Shown: positions 11,655 to 24,423, counted from the first letter of the stretch. The stretch: DNA of 64,000 nucleotides from Rotaria sordida (GCA_905250125.1 CAJNOL010000042.1:124001-188000), one strand, 5' to 3'. Translations and numbers: made by a program. The notes: a model not told the origin generated them from the sequence alone.

Positions 11655-14063
11655 ATGAGCTACGCAACAAGCCTACTAGCTGCATATCCATCATCATATG
11701 GTACATCAACATTACTTAGTGATAATCTTGTTAGACGTTCATCTTATGATAATATTTATCAACCATCAGTACCTTATGGAAATACAGATCGATTATTAAG
11801 TGATGATTTAGCATTTAATCAAATCACTCATGATATACCGACATATCATCCACCAATATATTCACTTTCAAATTCTACATCTGTTTTTCCTACAACAAAT
11901 TATCAAAATTCAACAATAAATAATTTTCATAGACCTGTTCCACCAAATGATTCATTTGCTTCATTAAATGATATAACTGAATATTCTGAAAGTCTTGTAA
12001 CAGCATCAAATACAAATACAGCATCAAGTGTAGCTCGTTCAATAAATGATAATAATATTAATGGTCCAATAAATATATTTAAACATCATCAACAAGATAA
12101 TAATCAAATATTAAATGATGTTGATAATAATCGACAACATAAATCTATTTGGAGTTCACCAGAAACAAAAAAGAAAGGACAATCAGATGAAATTAAAAAA
12201 AAAACAATACTTAAAAATCCAACACAACCTACAACAGGTGCACATAAAGATACTTCAATTGATAAATTAAATGATGATATAACACCAGTTCAATCACCAC
12301 AACCACCATTAGCATTAACAAAACAACAAAATCATCTTCAACGAAATGCAGTAATTGCTGATGTTGAAAAACAACCACTACCAATCGATGTTCAAGCATG
12401 GATAAATGATACAAAAAAAGAATCACCGATTGATGAAAAACAAGCTGAACAAGCATGGTCAATTAAAATTGGTCAGTTGCATATGGCTCAAGTTCAACAT
12501 GAAAAAGACAAAACAAAATCATTACGTGCATTACCAAATGGACCAAAAAAAGTTGATAATAGTCCATTTGTTAATAAAACAAAACCCATAAATGATACGA
12601 AATCTCGTGAACCAACATATGAAATTCAACATGATTCATATTTTGATACACTTTTTGAAGGAAATTATTTTCGAAAACCTTCAACAAATAATTATTCTAT
12701 AAATTCATCTTTTCATCATTCAAAGCCAACAAAAAATAAATTAGCAAGTTCATTAAGTAAATTATTCTTACTAATTAACTTATTATTGAAATTCTCTTTT
12801 TTTTTTTAAATTCAAGATAATCAAAATTCCAAGCATGTTTCACAACGAAAAACAACTCATTATGAACCACCAACAACAACAACAACAAAACGTTCACAAC
12901 CAACAATTACAACAACATCATGGAGAAAACAATGGCCAATACAAGTAAGATTATTTCCATATATTAAATTTATTTTTCAGTTTTGTTTTTAGTATCATTA
13001 TGATTCATTGTACCCATATTATTTATATAATGAAATAACTCATCGTGATTATGTTCAAAAAGATACTGATGAACGTTTTCGTGAAGCTCTTCAAAAATTA
13101 CGTGCAGATCGTGCTGAACAACACCAGAAAGACATAGTAAAATAAATTAATTTGTTTTTTGTCTTCTTTCGCAAATATTTTCATAGAAAATATTTTTTTA
13201 TTTTGTAGAATGAAAAAACAGCTAAACGTTTACATTATGGTGATTATGTTCGACATTCAACGAAAGATGAATTACTTCAAAATGCTGTTAAACCATCTCC
13301 ATGGTCTGATTTTATGGATCTTAAAAAAGGAAATCTTTATTCACTTTCAATAGAAGAAAAAGTTTATTAATTAATTTAAGAAAAAAAAAATATATATATA
13401 CGATAATATGTTTTTTTTTCTATAAATAGAAACAACTTTATAATCAATCAAAATCATATGGTGAACGAGTTCGATATCGAAATTTTGCTATGAGTTATGG
13501 TGCTGATGCAAATCGATCATATCGTGATTCTGCACCTCTGACAGATGATAGTCAGGTTATTTTTAAATTTTTATTTTAATCATTCTCTAATTCTATATAA
13601 ATAGGAATTTGATTCCGGTAATGAAACACCACGTCAACGAATGAATAATAGTGATTCAAAATCTATTAGTCGTACATCAAAACGACCTGGTTCAGGATCA
13701 ACAACACATAAAATATATCCAAAACAAATAGGTATCCGTGGTGGTAATCGATCAATACCAAACCAAACAAGTCGTACAACAATGCGTACTGATCGATCAA
13801 ATATCAATCGTCAAGGTGAAAATGACGATGATGATCTATCAAATTATAAATATAATAATAAACAACCGCTAAAGAAAAAAAATGTACGTTATGCAAATGG
13901 ACGAACAACAACAAATAGTGATGATGAAAATGACAATGAATTTACTAATCATGGTCAACGAACAATACGTACAAGAAATCGTGATATTGATGATGATTTA
14001 TTTACTGTACGTGAAGAAAAAACACTTGAGTCATTTGAAGGTGCACGATATAAAAAACGATAA
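11655..14063 (+). CDS. Large low-complexity (disordered) protein, unrecognised
   Basis: Six exons join in frame: 11655-12756, 12817-12944, 12993-13136, 13209-13361, 13430-13555 and 13605-14063, giving about 703 residues. All donors begin GT and all acceptors end AG. The N-terminus MSYATSLLAAYPSSYGTSTL is followed by a Ser/Asn/Thr/Gln-rich region without membrane helices or signal peptide. The middle (about residues 390-550) is more ordered, charged and helical: DTDERFREALQKLRADRAEQ and EKTAKRLHYGDYVRHSTKDE. The C-terminus is basic and Arg/Asp-rich (TSKRPGSGSTTHKIYPKQIG; GQRTIRTRNRDIDDDLF) and ends GARYKKR. It is probably a cytoplasmic or cytoskeletal scaffold. I recognise no family, and the next gene has a similar general style but no clear shared motif. 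Confidence 0.7.
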
Positions 14064-14899
14064 GAATACTTATGGAGAACAACTATATATATATATATAT
14101 TTTGTATGAATTTTTCCTTTTTGTCTTGTTTTGTTTTAATATAATGCATAAATTAAGGATTTCATTTGTTATGTTAATTGAAAACAAGAAAATGCTTACA
14201 GAGAAAATAATAAATAATCATTTTACTATTCTTAACGTATACATTTTGATAATTTTGTAAAAAAAAAACTCTTTTTTATCATATTACTTTAAAAACAAAA
14301 ATGTGAACAAACAATACACAAAAACTTTTTGTTTTTATTCAATAAGAGAAGAGAAGAAGAAGAAAAAGAAAGAAAAAGAAAAAGAAAAATTTTCTTCTTT
14401 TAACGTCGCTATGATACATTTTTACATCAACATAATTTAAAGTTAGTCGGGTATTCGCGATCGTTCTGTTTGATTTCTTGACATACACTTTTACTGCTTT
14501 CTTGGCTCTTCTGTATTTTTTGTTTTCAAAATTTTTCACTATTGACATTATTAAATAACAGCATGATATTAATTAAGAAATTAATTTAATTAATCTTAAT
14601 GTATTTATTGTTTTTCAAATATGAACAATTGAAAATTTCTTTCCTTAGTTTAATAATATTTTCATGTAATGTTGTTGTTGTTGTTGTTGTTTTTCTTCTT
14701 TCAAAATTCAATGTCAACAATTTCATCAAATTTAAGATGAGAACTATTGGACAGTGTAGAAACGTTCTGTATAGAAGGCTTCCTTTCCTTTAAAGTAAAC
14801 ATAATCCATCACACATTTGAAGAGTAACGTTAAATAGGTGCACATACACATAGGTTGTCTTGTTTTCTATGTATGTTGTAGCAATAGTATTGGAAAGAA
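14064..14899. other. Intergenic, no gene seen
   Basis: This begins as the 3' UTR of the preceding gene, with a (TA)n run at 14085-14100. A GAAGAAGAAAAAGAAA-type purine run lies at 14344-14390 and a (GTT)n run near 14670-14690. It also contains the upstream region of the gene starting at 14900. No RNA gene was recognised. Confidence 0.45.
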
Positions 14900-17800
14900 A
14901 TGAATACACTTGAAGCAGAATATTCTTTTCTAACACCAACATGGAAATTGCCATCGGTAACAACTTCATCAATTTATCCGCATACTTTTAGTACTTCACA
15001 TTTATCTGACGTACCAACATCAGGTCCACATTGGGTGAGTAAGATAAAGTTAAAATAAAACAAAAACATTTACTTTGTTTATGTTATTCATTTCAATACT
15101 TATAAATAAATATATGCCAGCGTCTAATGTGAGATTGTTTCCAATCTTGAATTGAGAGTGACATTGAGATGGAAACTCGAACTAATGTTCGCGCTCGAAT
15201 TAAAAACGTAAGAATTTTTCAATGTAATTTTTATTTTGATACGAGCTTCAGATCTATAATTCAAAACACAATTCACGTAATTATCTTTTCATATCTAATC
15301 GGTCAAATTATATAGAATTTTGTTGATTTTTTTAGCAAATTTTCTGACTTTTTATCGAAATTTCCTTGGAACGAAACACCATTGAATGTTTCATGAAGAT
15401 GATGAGTTTTTTGGTATAATAACAAATAAAAAGACGTGATTCACTTTAATTCTAGCGCGGACATTAGTATGTAAATCGATGTTGTATTTTGATGCTTATT
15501 GATGACCTACAGAGAGCAGTACTTCATTGCTTCTTATCAATTTATCGATAAGCATCCGAATACAACATCGATCTACAAACTCGGTCGTGTTTTTACATCG
15601 ATTTCTCTCTTCAATCTGATATTGGACATAATCTCAATTTGGACGCTAATATATATGTGTAATAGCGAGCATAATTTTCGAGCGGTTGTATTTTTAAGTT
15701 TTCTTTTCGATTATAATAGCTAACAAGAATATGAAAAAAACATTCGTGTAATTGAAAGGATTCTCTATTAGAATTGACAGCTTTGAGGACTTCAATAAAA
15801 TTGGTTGGAGGAGAGTTTGCAGAAGACCAAAACCAACTTTCTGGCTTTCATTCGAAGCTTTTGAGAAAAGATTTTATTTAATAGAGCAAGTTGAGATGTC
15901 TCCGACATTCTTTCATTGAATTGCATTCAATTTATAGAAAGCTCCAAAGTGTCAAACATGGTAAAAATATTTGAATTTCCAATAAAAACAAAACAAAAAT
16001 GTTTCTTCGGCTTTATGTAAATTGAATACAGTTCGATGAAAGAAGGTTGAAGATGTCTCATTTTGCTCTATCAAATAAAATCTTTTTTTAAAGTCTTCGA
16101 ATGAAAGCCAAAAAGCTAGTTTTGGTTTTCCACAGACTCTCATCCAAGCAGTTTTGTTGGTATCTTCAGATCTATCAATCATAATAGAGAATTCTCTCAG
16201 TTACATAAATGTTTTTTCAGATTCTTACTAGCTATTACCATCGAGAAGACAGCTTAAAAATCCAACTACTCGAAACTTCTATCCGACACTACATATAAAT
16301 ATATATATATGTATATATTTGTTTTCTATTTCATTTATTCAGACATTATGGAATGGTACAACGTATAATTCACGATATATTCCTTCATATGTTCCTTCAA
16401 CAAACATTCGTCGTAATTATCCTCTATCAACAAATTATTCACGAGTAGGACCTGTTATTATGTCTCAACAACAACAAAATTATCAATCACTTGGAAATCT
16501 TTCTATGCAATCCGGTCCTTCTTATTATCAACAAACAAACAGTCTATATGGTGATTATACTAATCCAGAAGATGGTCTTAATTTAACCATCAGTGTACAT
16601 CCTAATAATGGATATGAATCATATGATAAAAATTCTAATTATGGTCAATCAAAACAACAAATGTTTAATCGTAGTTTAACATATTCAAAAAATTCTCAAA
16701 AGAATCGTCCACCAATAAATCAAAAACGACATGTACAAATAATTGATCATAATCGTCAAACACCATCAACAGTTATTAATGAAAATATATCTGAAAGAAA
16801 TAGTCGTGTTTCAAATGCTGCTTCCTATACACATTATACTCATACACCTGATCCATATAAATCTCAAACAAAATCTAAAACACCTCTATCAAGTCAACAT
16901 CATGATCAGACAGATGAAAGTAAACATAGTCATGATGGAAATAATTTTAAAGTTCATGATTATCTTTATGGATTGTCTGTACCTGATCCTGGTTAGAAAG
17001 AAAAATAAATATAATTTTTGATTTATTAAAGAAACCTTTTAATTATTTGTTTAATTCAGGTAGTTATACAAATGCATATAAATATCATCAACGTCGTTTA
17101 CAAGATGAAAAATTAGGTCGTAAATCAGTAGTTAGTGAATATCGAAGTTTTGCACGAAATGGTGGTTTTGGTCCTGCTTTTGGAAATACAAATAATCAAA
17201 CATACGACGATAAAGTTCGTTCGAAATTATTTTTCTTTTTTTGTATTTATTCACTCTTTTTTTTTTGTTGATTAAAAATTATTTTAAATTAGACTGATAC
17301 TGAACATAGAAGAAAAACTTATTCAAAAGTTGTACATGATACAAATCAATATAAAATTGAAGAACAAAAACGTATTCAAAATCAACAAGGACCAAAAAAG
17401 AATCGTCCAGCACCCGTACCTAAACATCAACGGGTATGAAACTTTGTTTTTTTTCTAAGTTATGTTTATATTTAATAGAATGAATTATTTAATATGTTTT
17501 TTTTTAAACTAATTATTTGTTTGTAATTATATATAATCATACATATTTGCAGTTTCATGCAACTAGATCTCACTTTTTGTCAATACAACAGGTGAGAAAA
17601 TTTCAACGAATAATCAAATATTAACATGATCTCAATTGAAAATATTCTTTGAATAAAATATTTCATTATTCATCTGCTTTAATTTATATATATATATATA
17701 TATATATGTCAATTGATATACCTCGCTTTTAGTAATTTTCATTTAGATATTTAATTTCCTGCTTGCTTAACTATTTTCTATAGAACTTATTTATTGTCTT

Positions 17801-18015
17801 TATTTTGTTCTCTCTATATCGATATTATTCGATCGAATGAATGATTCTTTTTATATTAGCATAAAATATTCTATATATTTTAGGCTCGTGAATATGCGAA
17901 CAAAATCGAAAGACCTCATCATATGAAACCAGTGGTGCGTTTGCGTGACCCTACTTCTGGCAACATTATTATTCGTGATGCTTCCCACCAGCATCATCAA
18001 CGCATAACCTCTTGA
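14900..18015 (+). CDS. Disordered Tyr/Ser/Gln-rich protein, unrecognised
   Basis: The six-exon model is 14900-15034, 16343-16991, 17060-17214, 17293-17433, 17553-17591 (39 bases) and 17884-18015, encoding about 416 residues. It starts MNTLEAEYSFLTPTWKLPS. The long second exon is Tyr/Ser/Asn/Gln-rich (RVGPVIMSQQQQNYQSLGN) and closes with DYLYGLSVPDPG. The later exons are basic and probably helical (YKYHQRRLQDEKLGRKSVVS; NQYKIEEQKRIQNQQGPKKN), and the end reads RDPTSGNIIIRDASHQHHQR then ITS. There is no signal peptide, membrane helix or known domain. Intron 1 is 1.3 kb, unlike its other introns, and is filled by inverted repeats. The 39-base exon has good splice sites but is the least certain part. 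It lies head-to-tail with the preceding disordered-protein gene. Function unknown. Confidence 0.65.
15180..15575. repeat. Nested short inverted repeats in intron 1
   Basis: ACTAATGTTCGCGCTCGAAT at about 15181-15200 is answered by TTTAATTCTAGCGCGGACAT at about 15448-15467 (the reverse complement reads ATGTCCGCGCTAGAATTAAA). Directly next to this, ATCGATGTTGTATTTTGATG (about 15476) faces CATCCGAATACAACATCGAT (about 15553-15572). These are imperfect palindromes of a kind left by small foldback elements. No coding potential. Confidence 0.5.
15640..16300. repeat. Large foldback element, arms about 280 bases, in intron 1
   Basis: The left arm (about 15640-15940) and the reverse complement of the right arm (about 15985-16300) stay alignable along their whole length. 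Matching anchors are CGAGCGGTTGTATTTTTAAG/CGAGTAGTTGGATTTTTAAG, AGGATTCTCTATTAGAATTG/GAATTCTCTATTATGATTG and CTGGCTTTCATTCGAAGCTT/TTGGCTTTCATTCGAAGACT. The spacer is only about 45 bases, so the transcript could form a long imperfect hairpin. The minus strand of the right arm keeps an open frame of 76 codons (15952-16182). That is probably fortuitous, since the left arm does not preserve it. Confidence 0.65.
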
Positions 18016-19300
18016 CACTTATTTTCCCTTTGCTGCATTGTTACGCTTTTTTTTTAATGCTTTATCCTATTTACACTATATCCTGCTTATTGATAAACGA
18101 GTTCTTTCTTCCACATCGTTTATCATTTGTATGTGTAATCAGCACTATATTTTGTTAGAAAGATTCTTTATTTTTATATATATATATTCAATGAAAAAAA
18201 AAAATACACATAGTCTTTTGAGGATTTTTTAGAAATCAAAATAGATAAATTGATCTCTACTAAAAGAAAAAGTCTTCACGAACAGATTTTTTGCTAAAGA
18301 AACTCTTAGACAAGCACATTCTATAATGTGAAAATTGGGTGAGAATAGAATTTCAAGCATTTCTATGAACTATTGTAAGGTAAAAAGTAAAATACAATTG
18401 TATTCATTGAAATCGTTTCACTTTTATTCTTGAAATATATTTCAAACGATACTTAAAAAAAAAGAACTACTCGAATTTTAATCGAAGAAGAAAAAAAATA
18501 AATGTTGTTGTTTTGCTTTCAAGATTAAACCTTTTTTTTTTTTTATTTCATAGTTTCAAGCAGAATTTTCATTATTAATTCCAATTTTTGTACCAATCAT
18601 AATAACATCTTTATTAAATATTCGATGTCATTCAAGGTTAAACTATATTCAAGATTCAAATCGAAATGATTTCTTCTTCGATGAATTTAATATTCATTTC
18701 AATAATCATAATTTTCTACAATATCATTCAAAAATATATTTATTAATTTACCATTACATATTATTGGAAAAAAAAAGTATATCTAATCGAGCAAACTTAT
18801 TATCAATTGATTTAATAAGACAAAAAGAAAAATCAACTTCAAATAATGAAAAAAATAAGAAATAAATAAATCATTTCTAAACATATTGAAAAATCTTCAA
18901 ATTTTTCATTACAATCAATATCAAATAATAAAAATGAAACAAAATTCATTACATCACACAGTATGATAATATGAGATTACTACCGCCAACAGCGACGTTA
19001 TTATTGATCAAATATTTAAACCTTCACTTATAGCAACAACATCAACAAATAGTAATTTGAAAGAAAAAAAAACTACTTCGTATACGAACATAAAACATTG
19101 TCAATATACATTGATTGCATGTTCAATTTTTTGATTTTTATAGAAAAATTAGAATAATGTTAAATCGAAATTTTGACTTACAAATAAAATGATTTCATAA
19201 AAATTCATCCAATGAATAAAAATCTTTCTTTTCTTTTTTCTTGCTTATAAAAGAAAAGAGATAAAATAGTATATGAAAGGTCATATTAGATAATAAAACA
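18016..19300. other. Intergenic, with a possible decayed coding fragment
   Basis: AT-rich, with (TA)n at 18174-18190 and T-runs at 18530-18545. Between 18553 and 18865 the plus strand reads FQAEFSLLIPIFVPIIITSL and then LNIRCHSRLNYIQDSNRNDF. The hydrophobic segment followed by basic residues recalls the end of a receptor transmembrane helix, but there is no start or splice context and the frame soon ends. I list it as a weak fragment only. The last 100 bases precede the reductase start at 19301. Confidence 0.35.
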
Positions 19301-19936
19301 ATGCCTGAAAGTCTAAATCATATTGATAAAAATATCTCAAAAGAAGAAAAATATAAACAAATAATAATTGAAATAAAACATTTAATTCAACATGAAAATG
19401 ATTTAATAGCAAATCTTGCTAATATTAGTGCTATTCTTAAAGAAATATTTTCTTTTTGGTGGGTTGGTTTTTATTTAGTTAAAAATAATCAATTGGTACT
19501 TGGTCCATTTCAAGTAAGATTATTAAATAAAAGACTTTTTTTTTTTGGTTCTTATGATTAATTTATTTTCTTTCGAAGGGTTCATTAGCTTGTACAAGAA
19601 TTCAATTAAATAAAGGTGTTTGTGGTACAAGTTGGGGACAACGTAAAACAATTGTCGTTAAAAATGTTCATGAATTTCCTGGTCATATTGGTATGAAAAT
19701 AAATATTTTTTATATTCCAACAGCTTTTGTTTTTTATTTTTTATCTTGTAGCTTGTTCATCGGCTTCATTATCTGAAATTGTACTGCCTATTATTCGAAT
19801 ATCATCAAATGATGAACAAGCACAAGTATTAGGAGTATTGGATATCGATAGTGAATATGAAGCTCATTTTGATGATGTCGATCAATATTATCTTGAAGAA
19901 CTCGTGCGCGAATGCATTGAACCATGTTTTAGTTAA
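19301..19936 (+). CDS. msrC: Free methionine-(R)-sulfoxide reductase (GAF-domain fRMsr)
   Basis: Three exons (19301-19513, 19579-19690, 19752-19936) give 169 residues, the usual length of this family. The GAF domain is complete: FSFWWVGFYLVKNNQLVLGP, FQGSLACTRIQLNKGVCGTS, VVKNVHEFPGHIACSSASLS and EIVLPI, LGVLDIDSEYEAHFDDVDQY. The three Cys positions used by the bacterial enzyme are all present (AC-TRI, GVCG, HIAC), so it should be active. It reduces free Met-R-sulfoxide with thioredoxin-type electrons in the cytoplasm as part of oxidative-damage repair. One change from the common HIACD pattern is Ser in place of Asp. The family is typical of bacteria and unicellular eukaryotes and is absent from most animals. 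Canonical introns and local base composition argue against contamination. The domain call is firm; transfer is inference. Confidence 0.92.
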
Positions 19937-20540
19937 AAGAGAGAAAAAAAAATCTCTTCAAACTTGATAAATATTCTTTTTATAATTACTCGGTTCATAG
20001 GACAAAATAGTCTTTTTTTCTTTTTGTTATTAATGAATTATTCATGTATAATGAAAAAAACGAATTGACGTTTTACTAATAATGATTTTCCTATAACTAT
20101 TCGATGAGAGTTTTTTTTTTTGTCTTCTTATACATTGAAATATATTGGAAAAAAAAACAGATGCTTTTGTCCTTGAATAGATTGATGAATACAATAGGAA
20201 AAATTATTTTTTTCCATTCTTCTTTTTTTTTGTTGCCGAGAGGAATATATGATGAGAGAACACATGTAGCATTTAAAAGAGATCCTCTGCTCATTAAGAT
20301 AGCATTTTTTCGGATGCTTTATCGTTCGATACAGTCTAATTAACAAGCACGAATACCCATAAGTGAATGAAAAATCTCTATTAACTTAAATGACATTGAA
20401 GTGTGTACATATGATCATGCTTTATTTAGTAATGTCTATATATTCTTGTCAAAATAAAAAGAGAAAAAATTAATACCATCTATTCATACAAGAGAAATAA
20501 TTCGGTTGGTAATCTAGATAGATGTGGAATTGACCTTCGA

Positions 20541-20576
<36 letters not shown>

Positions 20577-21435
20577 TCTTCATATCAAATCTCGTTAATA
20601 GACTTATTAGCAATTTATGCGAGAAAAGCACGTATATAAAGAATAGTTTTTCAGAAATCGGAAGTCAACATGATGAAAATAAAGGTGTATTATTTACATT
20701 TATTCCTTTTTCTATTTTTTTTCCATCATCGTTTTGACTGCCCATTCACATATAATAGACTAAGAAAGAGAAGAGAAGAGGAAAAGATCGATCTTAAACA
20801 CATTTTCTCTTTTTCTCGAAATCTAAACAATGATTTTTCTTTTTTTTTTTATATTTTTTTCAGGTTTCTTTCTTTTTTCTCTACATTCCGATGCAATCGT
20901 TGCCGTTAGTATAAATAACGTCAACATGAAAAATAATATTTAAAGTTATTATGGTCTTTTATTTTGTTCAATAATTGATCAAGTAGGTTTAGTGTTCGAT
21001 TATTCTTTGTAAACATTTCAGCCGAAATCAAACTAACACTATTTATGGACAGGAAATAAAGTAGATGATTTCTTATATTTACCAAAGTTATTTTATAGAG
21101 TAAGCATATGTGTTAGTATGTCAATATAAATTAACAATTGTGACAAATGGATCTATGTATATATGAATTTATAGTACACATATATAGAAGTTTGAAGTTT
21201 TTATAACAAGACAGAAAGAAAAAAAAAGAATTTCAACGTATCTTTTAACTTAAACGATCATTCTATATAATTTCTTTTTTTTTTTTACGTCATTTGATTT
21301 CATCTTTTGATTTCATACGTATACATGCATCCACCACCTGTTGTGCTACACATACTATTCATAGTAGCATAACTTATAAATTTGTCAATCTTCTTCTTGT
21401 TATGATTATTTGTCTTCTTTTATATTTCAGTGTCA
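19937..21435. other. Intergenic, simple-sequence rich
   Basis: Contains many T- and A-runs, a (TTTTC)n tract at 20541-20580, and purine-rich stretches. Open frames here are translations of these tracts. The last bases, TATATTTCAG at 21421-21430 directly before the C1q start, look like a 3' splice acceptor. It could serve a 5' UTR intron or spliced-leader trans-splicing, which is known in rotifers. No other gene seen. Confidence 0.45.
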
Positions 21436-22561
21436 ATGATGTTTTACTACGTTTTATTCTTTGAATTTCTTACTTTATCGGTAATTATAGCAGATCCGCC
21501 TATACCACCGGTTGATTCTAATTCTTATGTATATCCATCACGATCATCATATGATTATTATGGACATCGACAAGCACAATCTCAACAAAAACAATTGCAA
21601 ACACCTTCAACTTATTTAAATAAACGAAATCCAGATAGTAATATGTATCCAAATTCTCAACAATCATATTCTTCAATTGCATCACCGTATGGAAATACTC
21701 CAATAAGATCATCGGCTAATCAATGTAAATTACATATTAATTGTCCAAGTAAGAAAATAAAGAAAAAAAAATTTCTTTTTATTCAATTATTTAAATATAA
21801 ATGTTTTTTAGATTCAAGAAATCGAGTTACACTTGATATTCAAGGACCAGCTGGTAGGTTTTTTCAAGAAAAGATCAAAAATTAAAATAAAAGAAATCTT
21901 TCTTTTGAGGACCACCTGGCCCACCGGGCAAACAAGGCATGCAAGGTCCAAGTGGTCCACCAGGTTTATCGGGACCACCAGGTAAAACTATTTTATTTCT
22001 TAAACGGAATGATTTTTTTTTCTCTTTCAAGGTCGTGATGGTTATTCAAATATAAAATCTGCTTTTTTTGCTGCATTAAATAACACATATTTTTTACAAA
22101 CAGATTCATCTATAATCATTTGGGATGATATATTATTAAATAAAAATAATAATCTTAATAATAATACGGGTATTTATTATGCACCAATAAATGGTTTATA
22201 TGAATTTAGTTTAACTGTTTGTGTACCAGCGAATCAAATTGTATGTTGTATTTCTTTTTTGTATTTTAGATTTCATTTCTTTTTTCTTTTTTTATTTTGA
22301 TTTTAGGCATCTGTATCTTTATGTAAAAATGCAGAAAATGTTGTACCATTATGGGTTGAAGGTTATTTAACAGCTGTTAAAAATCAAAAAGTACCTGTTT
22401 GGAATACAGCATCAACAACAATTGTTTTATTTTTAAATAAAGGTGATCGAGTTTATATTCGAGCTCAATCACGTGAAGATGGTGATTATAATTTTAAAAC
22501 ATCATTATACGGTTGGCGTTATACAACATTTGGTGGATATTTAATTCATGAAGACAATTAA
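21436..22561 (+). CDS. Secreted collagen-stalk C1q-domain protein
   Basis: The five-exon model is 21436-21748, 21812-21853, 21910-21981, 22032-22240 and 22307-22561, for 296 residues. The ATG at 21436 begins a signal peptide (MMFYYVLFFEFLTLSVIIA), followed by a Tyr/Ser/Gln-rich spacer. A short collagen run of about ten G-X-Y triplets (GPPGPPGKQGMQGPSGPPGL) is split across two small exons, and a C1q domain takes up the C-terminal 140 residues: SAFFAALNNTYFLQTDSSI, NNNTGIYYAPINGLYEFSLT, KGDRVYIRAQSREDG and YGWRYTTFGGYLI. The G-x-Y-x-x-P-x-x-G-x-Y-x-F core of C1q is clear. Such proteins trimerise and act as secreted lectin-like recognition molecules. Target unknown. The start right after a TTTCAG acceptor suggests a 5' UTR intron or leader addition. 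Confidence 0.88.
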
Positions 22562-24423
22562 TCTAAACTTTCATTATATGTTCGGTTGTGATATAATATC
22601 TAATATTAATTTCTAAGAAAAAAACAAAATTATATTATTAAACTCATTTTATTTAGTTTATTTGATGTATATATATATATAGATATATAGAATATGTCTG
22701 TAGTTTATATATCGACAAAGGCACTATTGAAAGAGAATGTGAATTTAATAATCGACATCACAAAATCTCTTTGAATAATGCTTTCGTTTTATTAAACTTA
22801 CTGTTTTTTTGAAATAATATATATGCATGTATACCAATGTATTTGTACTTGTATTTATAGGTAGTAGTTTCGTTTCGTTTTTTTTTTTCTTTTTCCATTT
22901 CAACAATTGTTTCGCTCGCTCTCTCGCTCTCTCTCCCTCTCAAGTCACAACCAGCTTTAATATTGGATGCATTCAAGCATGGATTTTTTTTTTTTCACCG
23001 GTCGAAAAGATAATAATGAATAGATAGGTGAATAGAGGGGATAGTCATCAGTCAATGAATATACGCATATATTTAACGTGCACATTAGAATAAAAGCGAA
23101 AAAGCCATTGCTCGAAGGTATGTTGAAAACAAACAGACAAGCCGAATGAATATATAGGTGATGTTATCGTGTCACATCTATTTAGGCTATTGGATATCGT
23201 CCTATACGTATATTCACCTTTTTTTTTTCTTTTCTTTTTTTTTTTTCAACTGTCTCGATTTATCGGATTGTTTGGTGAGAAATAAAATTATGATGAATCA
23301 TCATTTGGATTTTTAAATATGTTATTAAACAAGGAAAAAGAAAACATGTGTATTCATATGGATAGAAAAATCAAAAGATTGATATCAAATCTAATTATAT
23401 AGATAATCTTATTGTTTAATTTGATTTTAATATGGAAGGAAAAAAAAAATTCGTGATTTTAATTGAATCAATTGTTTTATTAAATAAGAATGACTTGACC
23501 TTTTGATTTTGTTTAATATATGAATAAACTATAATCCATCATTTTTATCAACGAATCAATCAATATTGCTTATCAAGCATGTTCTTTATTCAATGGATTT
23601 TCTTCTTTACTTAATTGTATATTGATTAATAATATGTGATTTATTCAAAGTTATTTACAAAAAAAAAGAGAGAGAGATAATCATTCTTTTCCTTTCTTAC
23701 AGTTCATTTTCATTTTCAATTGTTTTAACTGATGTCTTTCTAATAATCTTAACATCATATATGATAGTCAAATTTATATTTAGTGTTCATCAATTAATTA
23801 ATATTTTTTTGCTCGCGGCTTGAAAAATTCTAAATTTAATAATATCTTAATCAAACACATCCTACACGTCTTAATTGTTTCTATAATTGAAAAAGAAAAC
23901 CCCTTAAACTAAATATTTTAGTTTTCATGGAAACAATTATTTAATTTTACAAAAAAAGTTATATTCATAAATAATAGAAAAAGAAAATAGGAGGAAAACA
24001 CTATAGAATAATGGATTTTTAAACCAATAGAAATAAAGCTAACATACAAGAAAAACTAGCGGGTGAACATAAAAGCAAAGACAAGAACAGGAAGTAGTCT
24101 GCTGAGCATGGCTAGTGAAGCCTTTGCGCTTTCAATGTCAAATATAAACTGATTGGAGATCTCTGGAGATTTAATATAACATTGAACAAATTTCTTATTT
24201 TTTATAGATCATAGGATGTCCTGAAATATCAAAGGACTATTCGAAAAAGAAAAACAATGAGGTCAACAACGACGGCCTTGTTATTTCAAAGGAGGTTATG
24301 GTATTTATAATTTACAGAAAAAAAAACAATTTTGACTAAATAATAATTTCGTTCTTTTTTTTTTTTGATTTTAGACTCCATAAAAAAAAGATGTTTAATT
24401 TTTGAAAAATAAATATCTTTCTA
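22562..24423. other. Intergenic, no gene seen
   Basis: A (TCTC/GCTC)-type microsatellite lies at about 22912-22942, with T-runs at 22984-22995 and 23220-23247 and a (GA)n at 23668-23680. A short GC-richer patch at 24055-24130 stood out but folded into nothing I could name. The end of the stretch should hold the RIM promoter; no motif could be fixed. Confidence 0.45.

Noticed and set aside
12229-12462. Minus-strand frame opposite the first disordered-protein gene
   Set aside because: Shadow of the Gln/Asn/His-poor coding strand; low complexity and no splice context.
15952-16182. 76-codon minus-strand frame as an intron-borne gene
   Set aside because: It is the right arm of a foldback element, and the left arm does not keep the frame open.
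18553-18865. Hydrophobic frame as a possible receptor gene
   Set aside because: Only one helix-like segment, no start, no splice partners, frame soon closed. Kept only as a note in the intergenic entry.
24055-24130. GC-richer patch before the RIM gene as a possible small structured RNA
   Set aside because: No stable fold, conserved core or promoter elements recognised.
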